From Pseudomonadota bacterium (GTDB lineage Bacteria; Desulfobacterota; SM23-61), in the NCBI GenBank assembly GCA_018819135.1, contig JAHJQK010000164.1, positions 1-45,343 of the forward strand: a DNA stretch of 45,343 bases, in the 5' to 3' direction. This document shows, piece by piece, positions 7,885 to 17,314 of the stretch. The position numbers were made by a program, and so were the translations under genes. How positions within the stretch are numbered: the stretch's first letter is position 1; every line of letters begins with the position of its first letter. The notes below the pieces were generated by a model. It was not told the DNA's origin. It was given only the letters and a program-made list of their open reading frames with translations, and did not search any database.

Positions 7885-10800
7885 TCACTTTTCTCCCTTC
7901 TTCGCTACCTCGCGGGCTTTTGGTTTCGTAGCGATGGTGTAATGGCAATCGTTGAACCGTTCACCGGTGAACTCTTTGCCGCCCATGAAGTCAACTTTAC
8001 CGTCCCATCCCCAGAACCAGGGATACTCCTCCTTGGGCCGATGCGGTTCTTTGCCCCGGTCTTTATCCCACTTGATGCTGGGCTTCCCACGGAGGATGCC
8101 TGCGCCGGCCCGTCCATTGGGGCGGTCGCTGGCTAAGAACGGCCGGATGTTGAGCCGCACTCCGTCATTTATATCTGGTTCCCAGCCGATAGGTTGCTTA
8201 TACACAGCCTTCCAGCGCACAAATATGTCGAACGGCTGCTCACCTTTGATTATGGCAATCAGCCGTTTCTGGAGCTCCATCGCCGCAGCCAGGCGATCCT
8301 CCGAGCCCTCCTCACCGCGCTTGACGCCGTCTTGCTGCCGTCCGATCCACTCACCCAGATAGCTATAGGTCAAGTTTTCAAGGAGTTTTCTACCCTTGCC
8401 TCCGCCCTCAGCGAGCTTATGGTAATTGACAAGGGCGTGGAAACCGTCCCGCTTGCGGCCGTCCCAGATGTGCCACACGAAAGGCCGGTCGTGGAACAGC
8501 TTGCAGTGTTCCTCGAAGAAGCCGCTGCAAAGCCAGTCGTCCAGGTCGGCCCCGCCGGCCAGTTCGCGCACCTTCGCCGGCTTGACGCCCCCCGCAGCCA
8601 GCAGCGCAAACAGGCGGTCGGCCGCGGGTTCCTCGCCACGCACCGACGGGATACAGACAATCCCGTCGTCGTCGGCAAACTTGGCCAACTCATCGCACCT
8701 CTTGACTAGCGCCCGCGCCCGCTGGCTAAGGCGCATCTTGTCGTCGAGTTCCGCCGGCCAGCGGTAGCCCAGCAGTCTCGCCACAGCCACTTGAAGCGGG
8801 GCTGCCGATTGTTCCGGCCGGCCGTGGAAGAGCCACTGCGTCGGGTCGTCGCTCTCCGGCTCGGGCAGGCCGTTCGGGTATTTCTCCGCCGCAACCTTCT
8901 GCCAGTGTGCGAGATCGAAGGGGACTTTCACAAAGACGTTGTTGCTGGGCTTCAACGACTGGTCAATTTTACGAACCTCTATCACCAATTCTTTTGAGCT
9001 ACACATTGCCCAGATGGCGGGCAAATGTTTTGGGTCGTTGGGAACGATTACTGATGCGTTATGATCGTAAAACTCGCCCGTGTATAAAGTAACCGGCATC
9101 TCGCTCATTTGGCTGACCAGAATCCCTTTTTTTCCGCGAGCTTCAGTTCCTGATTTCCAACCTCCCAAGCGCCCTTCAGCTTTAAGGGCCTGTGCATGGC
9201 GGAAATACCGCCCATTTCCGTCTTGCCAATGAATCAAGTGTTCTCGCCCGCCGAAATGGATTGTCGTCACGACTGTTCCGAGTAAGCCCTCCCAGCCATT
9301 GCTGATGTCGGTCAACTCCCAGAAAACGATGGTAAACTGCGGATCATCACTTGTTGCTAATCCTTGCACACACGCCGCGTGGTTCTTAAGAACCTTCGTT
9401 CCTTCAATAGTCTCAAGTGTAATTATGCAGTCGGGATTCTTCCGTTGCTTCTCTTGCCCCACCACAACGATTTCACAGGAAAGAAGGGCGACGGATTTGG
9501 CTGAAGCATCCTTTGCTGAGCTAACATCCAGACCTGAAATAGCGGACGTGTGTGTCGGTTGACTTTGCGCCATGCTGACAAGCATCACGTTGAAATCCCA
9601 CATCGGCGTTTGAAATCCTTTTGATCCGAGTTTTGCGATAAACGATAACTCGGACGATGACAAAAGGACTTGTCTCATCTTCTTGTAGCCAGGTTGAAAC
9701 AGCCAATTTTGTGGCGTTACGAGTGCGCTTCTCCCCCCAGACGCGCAAAAATCTAGGCAGCGTTTCACGAAACACGCTCCAAGGTCTGCCTTAGCATCCG
9801 GATGAACACGTTCGCAAAAATCTTTGAGAATCTCATCCTGCTTCGGACGCCCGAGGTAAGGCACGTTGGTGGCGACGAGCGTGAACTGGCTGGTGAGAAT
9901 TTCCGCCGCCTTGGCCAAGCCGCGCGCGGTCACGGCCATTTCGTGTACGGTGTCGTCCTTAGCTTCCTGCGCCAGCGCCTTTTCCAGCAGCGGCTGGAGT
10001 TCATGGAACGCGGCCACCAGCAAATCGCCCTCGCCAGCGCGCGGGTTGATGAGGCTGCCCAGCACCGCCGCCTTTTGGAACAGCCGGTAAAGCCGCTCCA
10101 TGCCGCCCTGGAGCTTCTGGTTGTCGCCGGCAATTTTAAGCCAGTCGGCTTCGCGCGCGTTCGGCGCCAGGCCGGAGCAGGCCAGGTTCATCGCCGCCAA
10201 CGGGCGATGGCCCACGCGTCGCCACGCGGCCAGTGCCAAGTTGAATGCGCCAATCTGCGTGCAGCGCGGGTCAATCTCCAAACCGAACAGGTTGTCGCGG
10301 ATGACCGCCGCCACGGCCGCCGCTTCATCCAGCTTTTCCTCCGCCATGCGCAGGGCAACCAACCGTTCAAACATCGCCACCACGAAATGCCCTGACCCCA
10401 TGCACGGGTCGAGGCACTTGAGTTCCTTCGCCGTCTTCGGCCAGCCGTCAAATGCACCCGCCGCCGGTCGCCATTTGCCGTCCTTGTCCTTGATGAACCG
10501 GAGGTAATTCCACGGTACGCCGGGGAGCGCCACAGCTTTGCGGAGTTCCTCTTCGCTCTTGGCGTTTTCGGCCAGATTGGGATTGGCGGCGAGGACTTTA
10601 CCGGCGTGCCAAGCACCGAGCGTGTTGTCCAAGAGGAAGTCCACCATGTAATCCTCGGTGAACAGTTGCGTGACGGACGGCAGTTCATCCGCGCCAATCT
10701 TGTTGCCAGCCTTGTTCACCTCTTCCTTCCGCTCCGCCTGCCAAAATTGATAGCACCAGCCGAGGCTGTCGCTGGCGGTGAACGTGTCCTTCGCGAGCGC

Positions 10801-11303
10801 GTCCAGCAGTTCCTCCAGCTTGAGCTGGTCTTCGCGCGCCAGCGGCACTAGCAACACTGGGTCATCGGCGCGGAAGATTTCCGGCAGCATCGTCTGCGCG
10901 TAACGCCCGGCCAGTGCCCACAGGTTCGTCTTCGCGTCCTTCGCCAGTTCCTCGCACTCTTCAAGGCTTATCGCCACTCCCGATTCCGGCTCAATGAGCA
11001 GATCGTTCTCTGCCAGGAAGCGGGCGAAGAGCATACGGTGCCAGTGTTCGTAAGCGCATTCATGAATCAGGTGACCGATGCTCAGTTCGCCCTTGGGGCT
11101 CTGGATGTCACCAAGCTGGCGGGCACGAGCCCGGAGATGGTTGCGAAGCTTTCGCTCTTCAGGCGTCTGGTGGGGATACGGTTCGTAATGATGGACCGCC
11201 ACAGAGCTTCCAAGGCAGCGCGGGCGCCTGCCTCGGCAACGTCGCGGGCCTCAGTGACCGTGCGTTCGAGTTTGTTGCGAAGATCAGTGGGTAAAGCGGC
11301 CAT
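7885..11303 (-). CDS. pglX: PglX, BREX adenine-specific DNA methyltransferase, frameshifted near its N-terminus
   Basis: PglX methylates a non-palindromic host site in BREX and is part of the exclusion complex. The long intact frame is 7885-11202 (1105 residues from a GTG). It has motif I DPCMGSGHF (265-273) and motif IV as NVPY (446-449) rather than the usual NPPY, then a target-recognition and C-terminal region. The natural start appears to be the ATG at 11303, 12 bases after the brxC stop with GGGGAT upstream. From there 34 codons ending in RAALEAL run in another frame and are lost at 11200-11203. Joining that frame to AVHHYEPYPH restores the family N-terminus, giving ~1138 residues. The break is equivalent to two extra bases (TG) or one missing base. 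It may be a real inactivating or switchable mutation or an assembly error; the internal GTG could still allow a short product. Confidence 0.9.
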
Positions 11304-11315
11304 CAGTTATCCCCG

Positions 11316-14300
11316 TCAGGAAATCACAATCGGGCCAGCAGCCAGCTTCGCCAGCAGGTCCTGCTCGGTCTTGGTGAGCCATGCCTTGACGTCCTCGGCC
11401 TTCTTGAGCGTGGCGCTGGTTAGATGCACGTGTTGCGTCTTCGGCTCCAGTAGCTTGGCAGCAGCGAGGGCGGCATTTACGAACTGTTGCGTCAGCGCAT
11501 TGGTCCGCGTCTTCCACGAGGACAAAGGGCACCCCTCCAGGGAGCAAAGCAGAGCCGCATCGTCACTGACATCAAGAGTTGGCACACTGTCAATCCCTTC
11601 GGCAATGAGGATTTGTTGCTGTTGAGCAGGTTTAAGCCGATTCCAGTTGTCATTGGCTTCCCGCGTCGCCTTCTCGCGGTTGAAGATGGATGTGTACTCG
11701 TCATGGACCTTATTGACCGCTGCCCGCAGGAGCGTCGCTATCTCTTTGTGGATGGCAGGAACCGGATCGCTGGGGTCGAGGAGCCGCCGTTCGTCGCGCA
11801 CAGCGTCCGCCTGTTTCTGGAGTTCACTTGCCGCAGGTAGGCTTACTGTGTGTCCTAACAACCGTCCGAGCGTTTCCCAATCTGGTTTCCGCTTGGCTGC
11901 CAATTCGGCTGCGGTGCTCCAGTCCTTAAGTTGTTGCGCCAGCGTGTCGTTCTGCTTTAGAATTTCAACAAGCCGCTCATTACCAGCCAGCGAACGTAGG
12001 TTATCGATATGCACCGTGGAAGGCCGAGCGGGCATCGGCGGATCACCGCCAGCGTGGTCGGCCAGGTCGATAAGATTGGCAAGGAAGGGCCCAGCCTGAG
12101 TGGTTTCCTCGCCGGGTTTGCAGGAGATACCTGCAGACTGAAAGAGCTTTCGCAACTTGATCTTCTGGGTAACATCGAGCGTGGCCGACTCGACCCGAAA
12201 TTCGGTAACCGGAATCTTGGCCTGATCGAGTTGCCCGGTGGCCAGGTGATTTCCGTTGTGAACCGCCCGCAGGTGGCCTGTGGTATGCAGGACGATCAGA
12301 CCAGCATCCACCGCATCACGCGGCCAGCCATAAGGGCTATCCTCGAATGCCAGGCGGATCTCTTTTCCTTTCTTGCCAGACCCTGCAAATGAAAGGATGG
12401 CTGAACAGACCGCGTGCTTCTCCGGTTTATCGATAAACCCAACCAGCTTCAGGGCATCCTCAGCACCTTCCTTTGCCTGTTTGATCACGCCTTCCCATCG
12501 GTCGTGGTCAGCGTCATGAAAATTGGGAAACAAACGGTCAAGCGACGCTTCGGCTGCAGTTCGCACCTTCTCGCCCAATTTCAGTTCAAGTCGTTCCGTG
12601 CCGCCGCCCTGGAAGACCTTACTGGTCTCGATAACTTGCTCGACGATCTCGTCCCGACGGCCCTCTGCTATCCCCATGCGGGTTGTCATGGCATCTCGCG
12701 CCTCTTGGCCCGCTTCCGTGCTGGGGGTTCCTTTGAAATTAAGAGTTGCCTTGGCGGCTTCGTAATCCACAATGGCTTTCCTCAGATCGTCGGCGCTGAC
12801 CTTGGGCACGAAAACATAGACAATGGGACTGTCGGTACCGGCAGCACGAGCGTCGCCAACCACCCTGCTCTCGTTTTCGCCCCAGCCGTCGCGTACCCAG
12901 ATTGGAATTTCGTGTCCTTTATTCGCTGGGAGCTGGTCGCCAAAGTGGAGAGAGAGCTTCCGGGGTTCTTTGCATTTCCCATGAAGGAGTTTGATGGTGC
13001 CGACAGATTCATTGAAGGCCGCAGCCAGGAGGGCTGATCTCTTGGTGGAAATGCCAGTCAGGTCGGCATTCCATTTCGATTGCCGGTTGCGAAATTCCCT
13101 GTCCCACTCGCTGCTTTCACGGGTCTGGAGGCTGTAACCGTCTTCGAGCTTAATGAGTTTCCCATCTTGAACCAGGCTATCCAAAATACGGGGAATTTCT
13201 TTGCGAAGCGTCGCTCCGTCGGCACCCAAATCTTTGACCAGCAGGTCCGCAAGCATCTCCGGAGTGGCTCGGACACCGATATCCACACCTGCCTCGCGAG
13301 ACAGCTTGCGAATCAGAAATATCAGGCCGCATAGGCGGCGAGATAGCTTGCCATCGGCGGAACCATCATCCAACTTGCGGATCGTTTCATCGATCTCACG
13401 CAGTAAGACGCCTGTGCGGAGAAGATCGGGCTGAAGTTGCTCAAATATGAAATCCGCAGGCACCACAGTGCCCAGCAATCCATCCGCAGTCTCACGCACG
13501 GCATCATAGACGATGCGCAATTGGGTGCGGAGCTGGGCCGTTGTGCCAGGGGCGTCCACGGCGCGCAGCGCCTGTTCCCAGAAGCGCCGACGCACCGGCA
13601 ATAACGGGTAATCATCAACGATAATTACCCGATCTTCAGTGCGAGAAGCGATAGCCGTACCAGCAAGCTGGCGGTCGATTTCCCCAGCGTGGGTATTTAG
13701 ACAATCTTGGATTACCTTCACCTTATCTGCTTTTTTGGCCAGAACGACGCGGCGCGTTACGGTTTCCACGTCGAGATCTGAAAGCTCGACCGGGATGGTA
13801 AACCGGCCTCTCAGGCGTTGAAGCATTGGAAGGCTGCCTGCAAGGGCCGTCTGGCCCGCACCGATGAGCATCACCCGGCTGTCGAGCTGCTTGCAGAGCG
13901 CCTCGGAGACTTCTTGCACGTCGGAAGATCGCTGGGGGCTGTCTCCAATGAAAAGCTGCACCTCGTCGAGAACAATGATCGTCGCGGGAATCTGGCCATT
14001 AACGGTCAGCACCTCACGGATCAGGCGAACGAATTCGGTCGTTGAGACATCATCAGCCACCGGGAATTGAGCACGCAAAGTTGCCCGCGCCTGCTTTTCA
14101 TCGGGAGCAAAGGCAGGATCGGCCGAGATTAATGCCCTGGCCAATACTGGGCTGACATAAAGATCCTGTAATTCGCCAAGGAAGTCCTTTCCTGCGGCCT
14201 CAACGGCTTTGCGAATCTTGTCATATATGCCGTTTTTCTGAAGCCAGAGACAAAACCGAGCTTGAGGTAAGCCTTCCGGCAGACCTTTTGAACGAAAGAT

Positions 14301-14759
14301 AACGCTTAACACTGTCAGACGGACGCTTTTGCCGCCCCCCGAGGGAAGGGTCCCAGAGGCTGCAAAAAGCCCTCCGCACCGTTTTCCCAGAGTGGTCAAC
14401 TCCTTGAGCAAGTCTTTCACTTCCGACGGCAACTGCGCCAACCCCCTCGCTGTGGCCCCGTCATCAAATTTCGTATTTACCCATAAATGGCGCAACATTT
14501 TTAGCAGGTGAGACTTTCCGCTTCCGTAGAATCCGCTCACCCACGCGGCAGGCTGAACGGTGGAGTCTACGCTGCCAATGTAGGATTCCAAAATACGGAT
14601 TACACCCTCTTTATACTGGCCTTCGCAGACAAAATGCTCCAATTCATAGCGCAGGGTCGCAACCTCTTTTGCCGAAAGCCCTTCTGTTACGGCGGCAACG
14701 CCATCATTGAGCAACTTGGTGGTCGCAGGATCGCGCTGAAAGATTTCACGATTCTTCAT
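11316..14759 (-). CDS. brxC: BrxC, P-loop ATPase of BREX type I
   Basis: A 1147-residue ATPase. Walker A is GFYGSGKSH (76-84) and Walker B IIVLDEVQLF (261-270), followed by a DSPQRSSDVQ region and an arginine-rich AAA+ lid. The remainder is long and mostly helical. The protein matches the BrxC/PglY class, which acts with PglX, PglZ and BrxB in the methylation and exclusion complex. Its ATG overlaps the brxB stop by four bases, and the pglX start follows 12 bases after its stop, so expression is coupled. No internal frame break was noticed, and the length is normal for BrxC in loci with type B PglZ. Confidence 0.93.
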   Translation of the reverse strand: MKNREIFQRDPATTKLLNDGVAAVTEGLSAKEVATLRYELEHFVCEGQYKEGVIRILESYIGSVDSTVQPAAWVSGFYGSGKSHLLKMLRHLWVNTKFDDGATARGLAQLPSEVKDLLKELTTLGKRCGGLFAASGTLPSGGGKSVRLTVLSVIFRSKGLPEGLPQARFCLWLQKNGIYDKIRKAVEAAGKDFLGELQDLYVSPVLARALISADPAFAPDEKQARATLRAQFPVADDVSTTEFVRLIREVLTVNGQIPATIIVLDEVQLFIGDSPQRSSDVQEVSEALCKQLDSRVMLIGAGQTALAGSLPMLQRLRGRFTIPVELSDLDVETVTRRVVLAKKADKVKVIQDCLNTHAGEIDRQLAGTAIASRTEDRVIIVDDYPLLPVRRRFWEQALRAVDAPGTTAQLRTQLRIVYDAVRETADGLLGTVVPADFIFEQLQPDLLRTGVLLREIDETIRKLDDGSADGKLSRRLCGLIFLIRKLSREAGVDIGVRATPEMLADLLVKDLGADGATLRKEIPRILDSLVQDGKLIKLEDGYSLQTRESSEWDREFRNRQSKWNADLTGISTKRSALLAAAFNESVGTIKLLHGKCKEPRKLSLHFGDQLPANKGHEIPIWVRDGWGENESRVVGDARAAGTDSPIVYVFVPKVSADDLRKAIVDYEAAKATLNFKGTPSTEAGQEARDAMTTRMGIAEGRRDEIVEQVIETSKVFQGGGTERLELKLGEKVRTAAEASLDRLFPNFHDADHDRWEGVIKQAKEGAEDALKLVGFIDKPEKHAVCSAILSFAGSGKKGKEIRLAFEDSPYGWPRDAVDAGLIVLHTTGHLRAVHNGNHLATGQLDQAKIPVTEFRVESATLDVTQKIKLRKLFQSAGISCKPGEETTQAGPFLANLIDLADHAGGDPPMPARPSTVHIDNLRSLAGNERLVEILKQNDTLAQQLKDWSTAAELAAKRKPDWETLGRLLGHTVSLPAASELQKQADAVRDERRLLDPSDPVPAIHKEIATLLRAAVNKVHDEYTSIFNREKATREANDNWNRLKPAQQQQILIAEGIDSVPTLDVSDDAALLCSLEGCPLSSWKTRTNALTQQFVNAALAAAKLLEPKTQHVHLTSATLKKAEDVKAWLTKTEQDLLAKLAAGPIVIS

Positions 14760-15319
14760 GGTCCAGTCACCCCACTATGCAGTGTAATCGGAACGGCCAG
14801 GTAATTCCAGCCGTCACGAGCATCGAGCAGCCGATAATTGTTGTTTTCGAACTCGCCAGGGAAAAAAAGGACAAGCCTTCCCCGAATGTTATGCTCTACC
14901 TCCTTCAGCACCAGGGATAATTTTGTAAAACCGAAAAGGCTGGCCACGCCGTGGACGGCAACAACTGTATTCTCATCCACCTCTGAAGCGATCAGTTCTT
15001 TATTCAACTCCGCAGCCGCGAAGTGCAGAAAGTCATTTTGGAGCCTGAGAGCGAGGTCAGCCGGTTCCTCGAAATATGCATTGCGATATTCCATCGCGGA
15101 CATCCACTTTGCAAAGGTGCCGGTGAAGGCGAAGAGTTTCCAACCATGTCCGGCTTGTCGTGTCGCCATCTCGAACAATTCTAGCCTTGCCCGAAGTTTT
15201 CGCTCGTCCGTCTTGTCGTATACTACAAAAATGGTTCGCTGCGGGCCGGCAAGATTCTTTTGCCAAGGAGCCGAGATGTGGCTTTGGTAGCGGTTTGCGA
15301 GTTCTTCAATCCGTCCCAT
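14756..15319 (-). CDS. brxB: BrxB (DUF1788) BREX protein
   Basis: A 187-residue protein of the DUF1788 family. Recognisable features are the N-terminal basic helix, the RTIFVVYDKTDERKLRARLE segment (residues ~29-48) and the C-terminal LVLFFPGEFENNNYRLLDA region (~149-167). These are the typical conserved stretches of BrxB. It overlaps both neighbours (14 bases with the brxA-like gene, 4 bases with brxC), as expected for an operon translated in fixed ratio. BrxB is required for BREX activity; its biochemical role is not settled. Confidence 0.9.
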   Translation of the reverse strand: MGRIEELANRYQSHISAPWQKNLAGPQRTIFVVYDKTDERKLRARLELFEMATRQAGHGWKLFAFTGTFAKWMSAMEYRNAYFEEPADLALRLQNDFLHFAAAELNKELIASEVDENTVVAVHGVASLFGFTKLSLVLKEVEHNIRGRLVLFFPGEFENNNYRLLDARDGWNYLAVPITLHSGVTGP

Positions 15320-16136
15320 GGATCAACCGCCTTTCCTCTTCGATCAAGATCTGCGCCGGGGAAACCTCTACCATGCCGCCGGATGCTTTCAGATTAAGGT
15401 AGCCAACTCGCTTCGCGTCCATGGCGAGGTGGATCAATTCATCCACGCCCGTATCCAGAACTTTTGCCCATAGGGTTTCAAATAATACCCTTCCCCGAGC
15501 ACCCAGGATATAACCAAGCAGCAGGGCGAAGGTCACAACAGCCGGCGTGGGACTCACGGCACGGCGGTTTTTCCGACTTCGTCCCTGAAGATGACCCGAT
15601 TGGGTCCATGATGACGCGGCATTGCGCATGATTTTATCAAGGATCGTCTCGTTGAAGCGCGAGCCGGTCCCGCGATTAAGGGCGTCAATTAGTGCTTGCC
15701 GACTAAGTTCTTCCCCAGGCCGCAAGCGGATGATTGGTGGTGCGGTAATTCGGAGCAGTGGGTCACGGGCCATTGCCAGGAGCAGGGCTAAAAGCCGGCG
15801 CCCCCGTTCGTCATTTTGCCAGAGTTGCCGCATCACTCGAAACAGAAGAACTTCGCCGTCCAGACCATAAAGCTCCGAGAGGCGCTGGAGGGACAGTTTT
15901 CGGGTGGAAACCGTTCTCTTGCCAAGGCAGTTCTCTTGAACGATAACTTTCCGAAATTCTTCACGATTAAATGAAGGCTGAGACACGCGGAGAAGTGTAG
16001 ACAATTCTTCAAGCATGATCGTGCGGCTGGAATGCGTACCCTTATCCCCGAACCGAAACCCCACTCTCTTATCCGAGGCGATTGCTTTTTGTTCAGCTGT
16101 TGGAGCAATGCCCAAATTGATGGGATCCGTGTACAT
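15306..16136 (-). CDS. brxA: BrxA-position BREX protein
   Basis: First gene of the BREX operon. I prefer the ATG at 16136 (about 276 residues): a purine-rich GAAAGAAAG lies just before it and the protein from there looks family-like. The frame continues upstream to an ATG at 16274, but those 46 residues look unconserved and no Shine-Dalgarno precedes that start. Conserved-looking parts are VGFRFGDKGTHSSRTIMLEE, an Arg/Leu-rich helical middle, RNAASSWTQSGHLQGRSRKN and TPAVVTFALLLGYILGARG. The 'SSWTQSGHL' segment followed by basic residues suggests nucleic-acid binding, in line with BrxA being a DNA-binding protein in other BREX loci. It is longer than the classic ~200-residue DUF1819 BrxA, so it may be the variant that accompanies type B PglZ or an analogue in the same position. 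Confidence 0.72.
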   Translation of the reverse strand: MYTDPINLGIAPTAEQKAIASDKRVGFRFGDKGTHSSRTIMLEELSTLLRVSQPSFNREEFRKVIVQENCLGKRTVSTRKLSLQRLSELYGLDGEVLLFRVMRQLWQNDERGRRLLALLLAMARDPLLRITAPPIIRLRPGEELSRQALIDALNRGTGSRFNETILDKIMRNAASSWTQSGHLQGRSRKNRRAVSPTPAVVTFALLLGYILGARGRVLFETLWAKVLDTGVDELIHLAMDAKRVGYLNLKASGGMVEVSPAQILIEEERRLIHGTD

Positions 16137-16550
16137 TATCTTTCTTTCGATTTTTGCCGGCTTACTTGCCGGCGAGAAATTGACCAAACTAAATTCTTTT
16201 ACCAAATTTATGGCGTAAGCGCCAGTCTCAAATGTGCTGAGACTCCTTTTTAGATCAAAAGGGGTTGAAATCATAAATCTTTTCAGAAGGAAAGACTTGA
16301 TCTAAAATCTTCAGATAATCGCAGGGAGGCCATTTTCTTATCCTTCTAACTATCTGGATTCTGGCTTTTTCTCGTCATGCGCAGGTTTTTCCCAAGTGTG
16401 AGGGGTGAAAGTGTGTGGTGCTTGGGGTCACATCTTCAAATGTCAATTTTAATACTCTCATCATCCATCGTAGGCTTAAGCCCGCGACTATTCTATCCTT
16501 AAATCTACTCCATCCTGATTTCCCCTTTCTCCACCCTCACCCCATATCTC

Positions 16551-16820
16551 TTACTTCCATATTTCCCGACGGCCGTGACCATATAAAATGGTGGTGTCGG
16601 CAGGAGGAGGAGTTCTCAAAAACGTAAGAATAGATGCTTTCTCTTTCAGCAGGCAGTCCGGGCATTCTTTAGTTCTTAGGGAGCAGACAACTTTCTTGAA
16701 AGCGTATCCGAATCCTCCCCGGAGCGTTGAACCTTTATATTCCGGCAAGTTGAGACATTCCAATGATTTGAGAGAGAATTGAAACTGGGCAAATTTAAAA
16801 TTCTGGAGGGAGCTTTCCAT
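16551..16820 (-). pseudogene. Remnant of a Cas6-type (DUF2276) CRISPR endoribonuclease
   Basis: An 89-residue frame resembling the N-terminal third of Cas6/RAMP proteins: LPEYKGSTLRGGFGYAFKKV followed by the cysteine cluster C-x6-C-x2-C (CSLRTKECPDC) and TPPPADT. The segment between KEK and TPPP is frameshifted twice: read in the alternative frame it gives CIYSYVFE-like sequence typical of the family. One base is missing at the last cysteine codon and one extra A lies before the Pro run, which restores frame. The remaining ~200 residues are absent. No CRISPR array or other cas gene is in the window. This looks like a decayed relic of a former CRISPR-Cas locus next to BREX. Confidence 0.62.
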
Positions 16821-17041
16821 CCCTTTAAGCTCTCCTGCAGCGGTTTAGACAACTAACTGATTTTGGAGGGTACTAAAGCTTACATAAATGCATTTGTTGT
16901 GTCAACAAAATCTTCGCTAACACAAGGTCCTTTTGAAGAGCTGGCACATTTTTCCTGCCGACCGCCCTTTCTTAAGGTATTTTTTCCCGGGCATAAGGAT
17001 CAAAAAACTAAACATCACCATGCAAATCCGTAATTTGGTTC

Positions 17042-17072
17042 TTGACATCTTCTTGGATGCTCAGTTTACAAT
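17042..17072 (+). promoter_or_regulatory. Candidate sigma-70 promoter for the ferredoxin-like ORF and lipoprotein
   Basis: TTGACA at 17042-17047 is followed after 17 bases by TTTACA (17065-17070), overlapping TACAAT (17067-17072). It lies about 60 bases before the short ferredoxin-like ORF. The rest of the 300-base stretch 16821-17132 shows nothing else recognisable apart from a small TTGTTG/CAACAA inverted repeat near 16896-16912. Confidence 0.4.
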
Positions 17073-17132
17073 GATTTTAGGCAATTTTTTAATAAAATAC
17101 TCGGATGATCTAAAGAGGAAAAGGGCGTGGGC

Positions 17133-17291
17133 ATGAATTTGATCGAAGTCGATCTGGAGAGAATCCGACCCAACCTTATCAGCGTTGCTTACGAAGGTTG
17201 TCTGGAGTGTGGGTCCTGTCGCATCGGATGCCCCCATCTCAACATAGAATGGCGATTCCCCAGGGGGGATACGGAACCCATCACCTATTAG
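17133..17291 (+). CDS. Short FixX-like ferredoxin, probably a truncated copy
   Basis: A 52-residue frame starting ATG AAT TTG. It contains EGCLECGSCRIGCPHLNIEW, i.e. a C-x2-C-x2-C-x3-CP cluster able to bind one [4Fe-4S], followed by RFPRG. This is the C-terminal signature of FixX-type ferredoxin-like proteins, which partner electron-transfer flavoprotein:quinone oxidoreductases (FixABCX) and are normally about 90-95 residues. The N-terminal half is missing and the extreme C-terminus (usually GFG plus a hydrophobic end) is altered. No fixA, fixB or fixC lies in the window. It may be a functional mini-ferredoxin or a relic. It ends 23 bases before the lipoprotein gene, in the same direction. 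Confidence 0.55.
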   Translation: MNLIEVDLERIRPNLISVAYEGCLECGSCRIGCPHLNIEWRFPRGDTEPITY

Positions 17292-17314
17292 CTGTTTTTT
17301 GGAGGAGGTAAAAA

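Noticed and set aside
11195..11210. Classical simple-sequence phase-variation tract in pglX
   Set aside because: Only two TG units are present at the break and there is no homopolymer or longer tandem repeat, so slippage-driven switching is not supported by the sequence alone.
16275..17132. Possible CRISPR array near the Cas6-like remnant
   Set aside because: No regularly spaced direct repeats are visible anywhere in the gap or elsewhere in the window.
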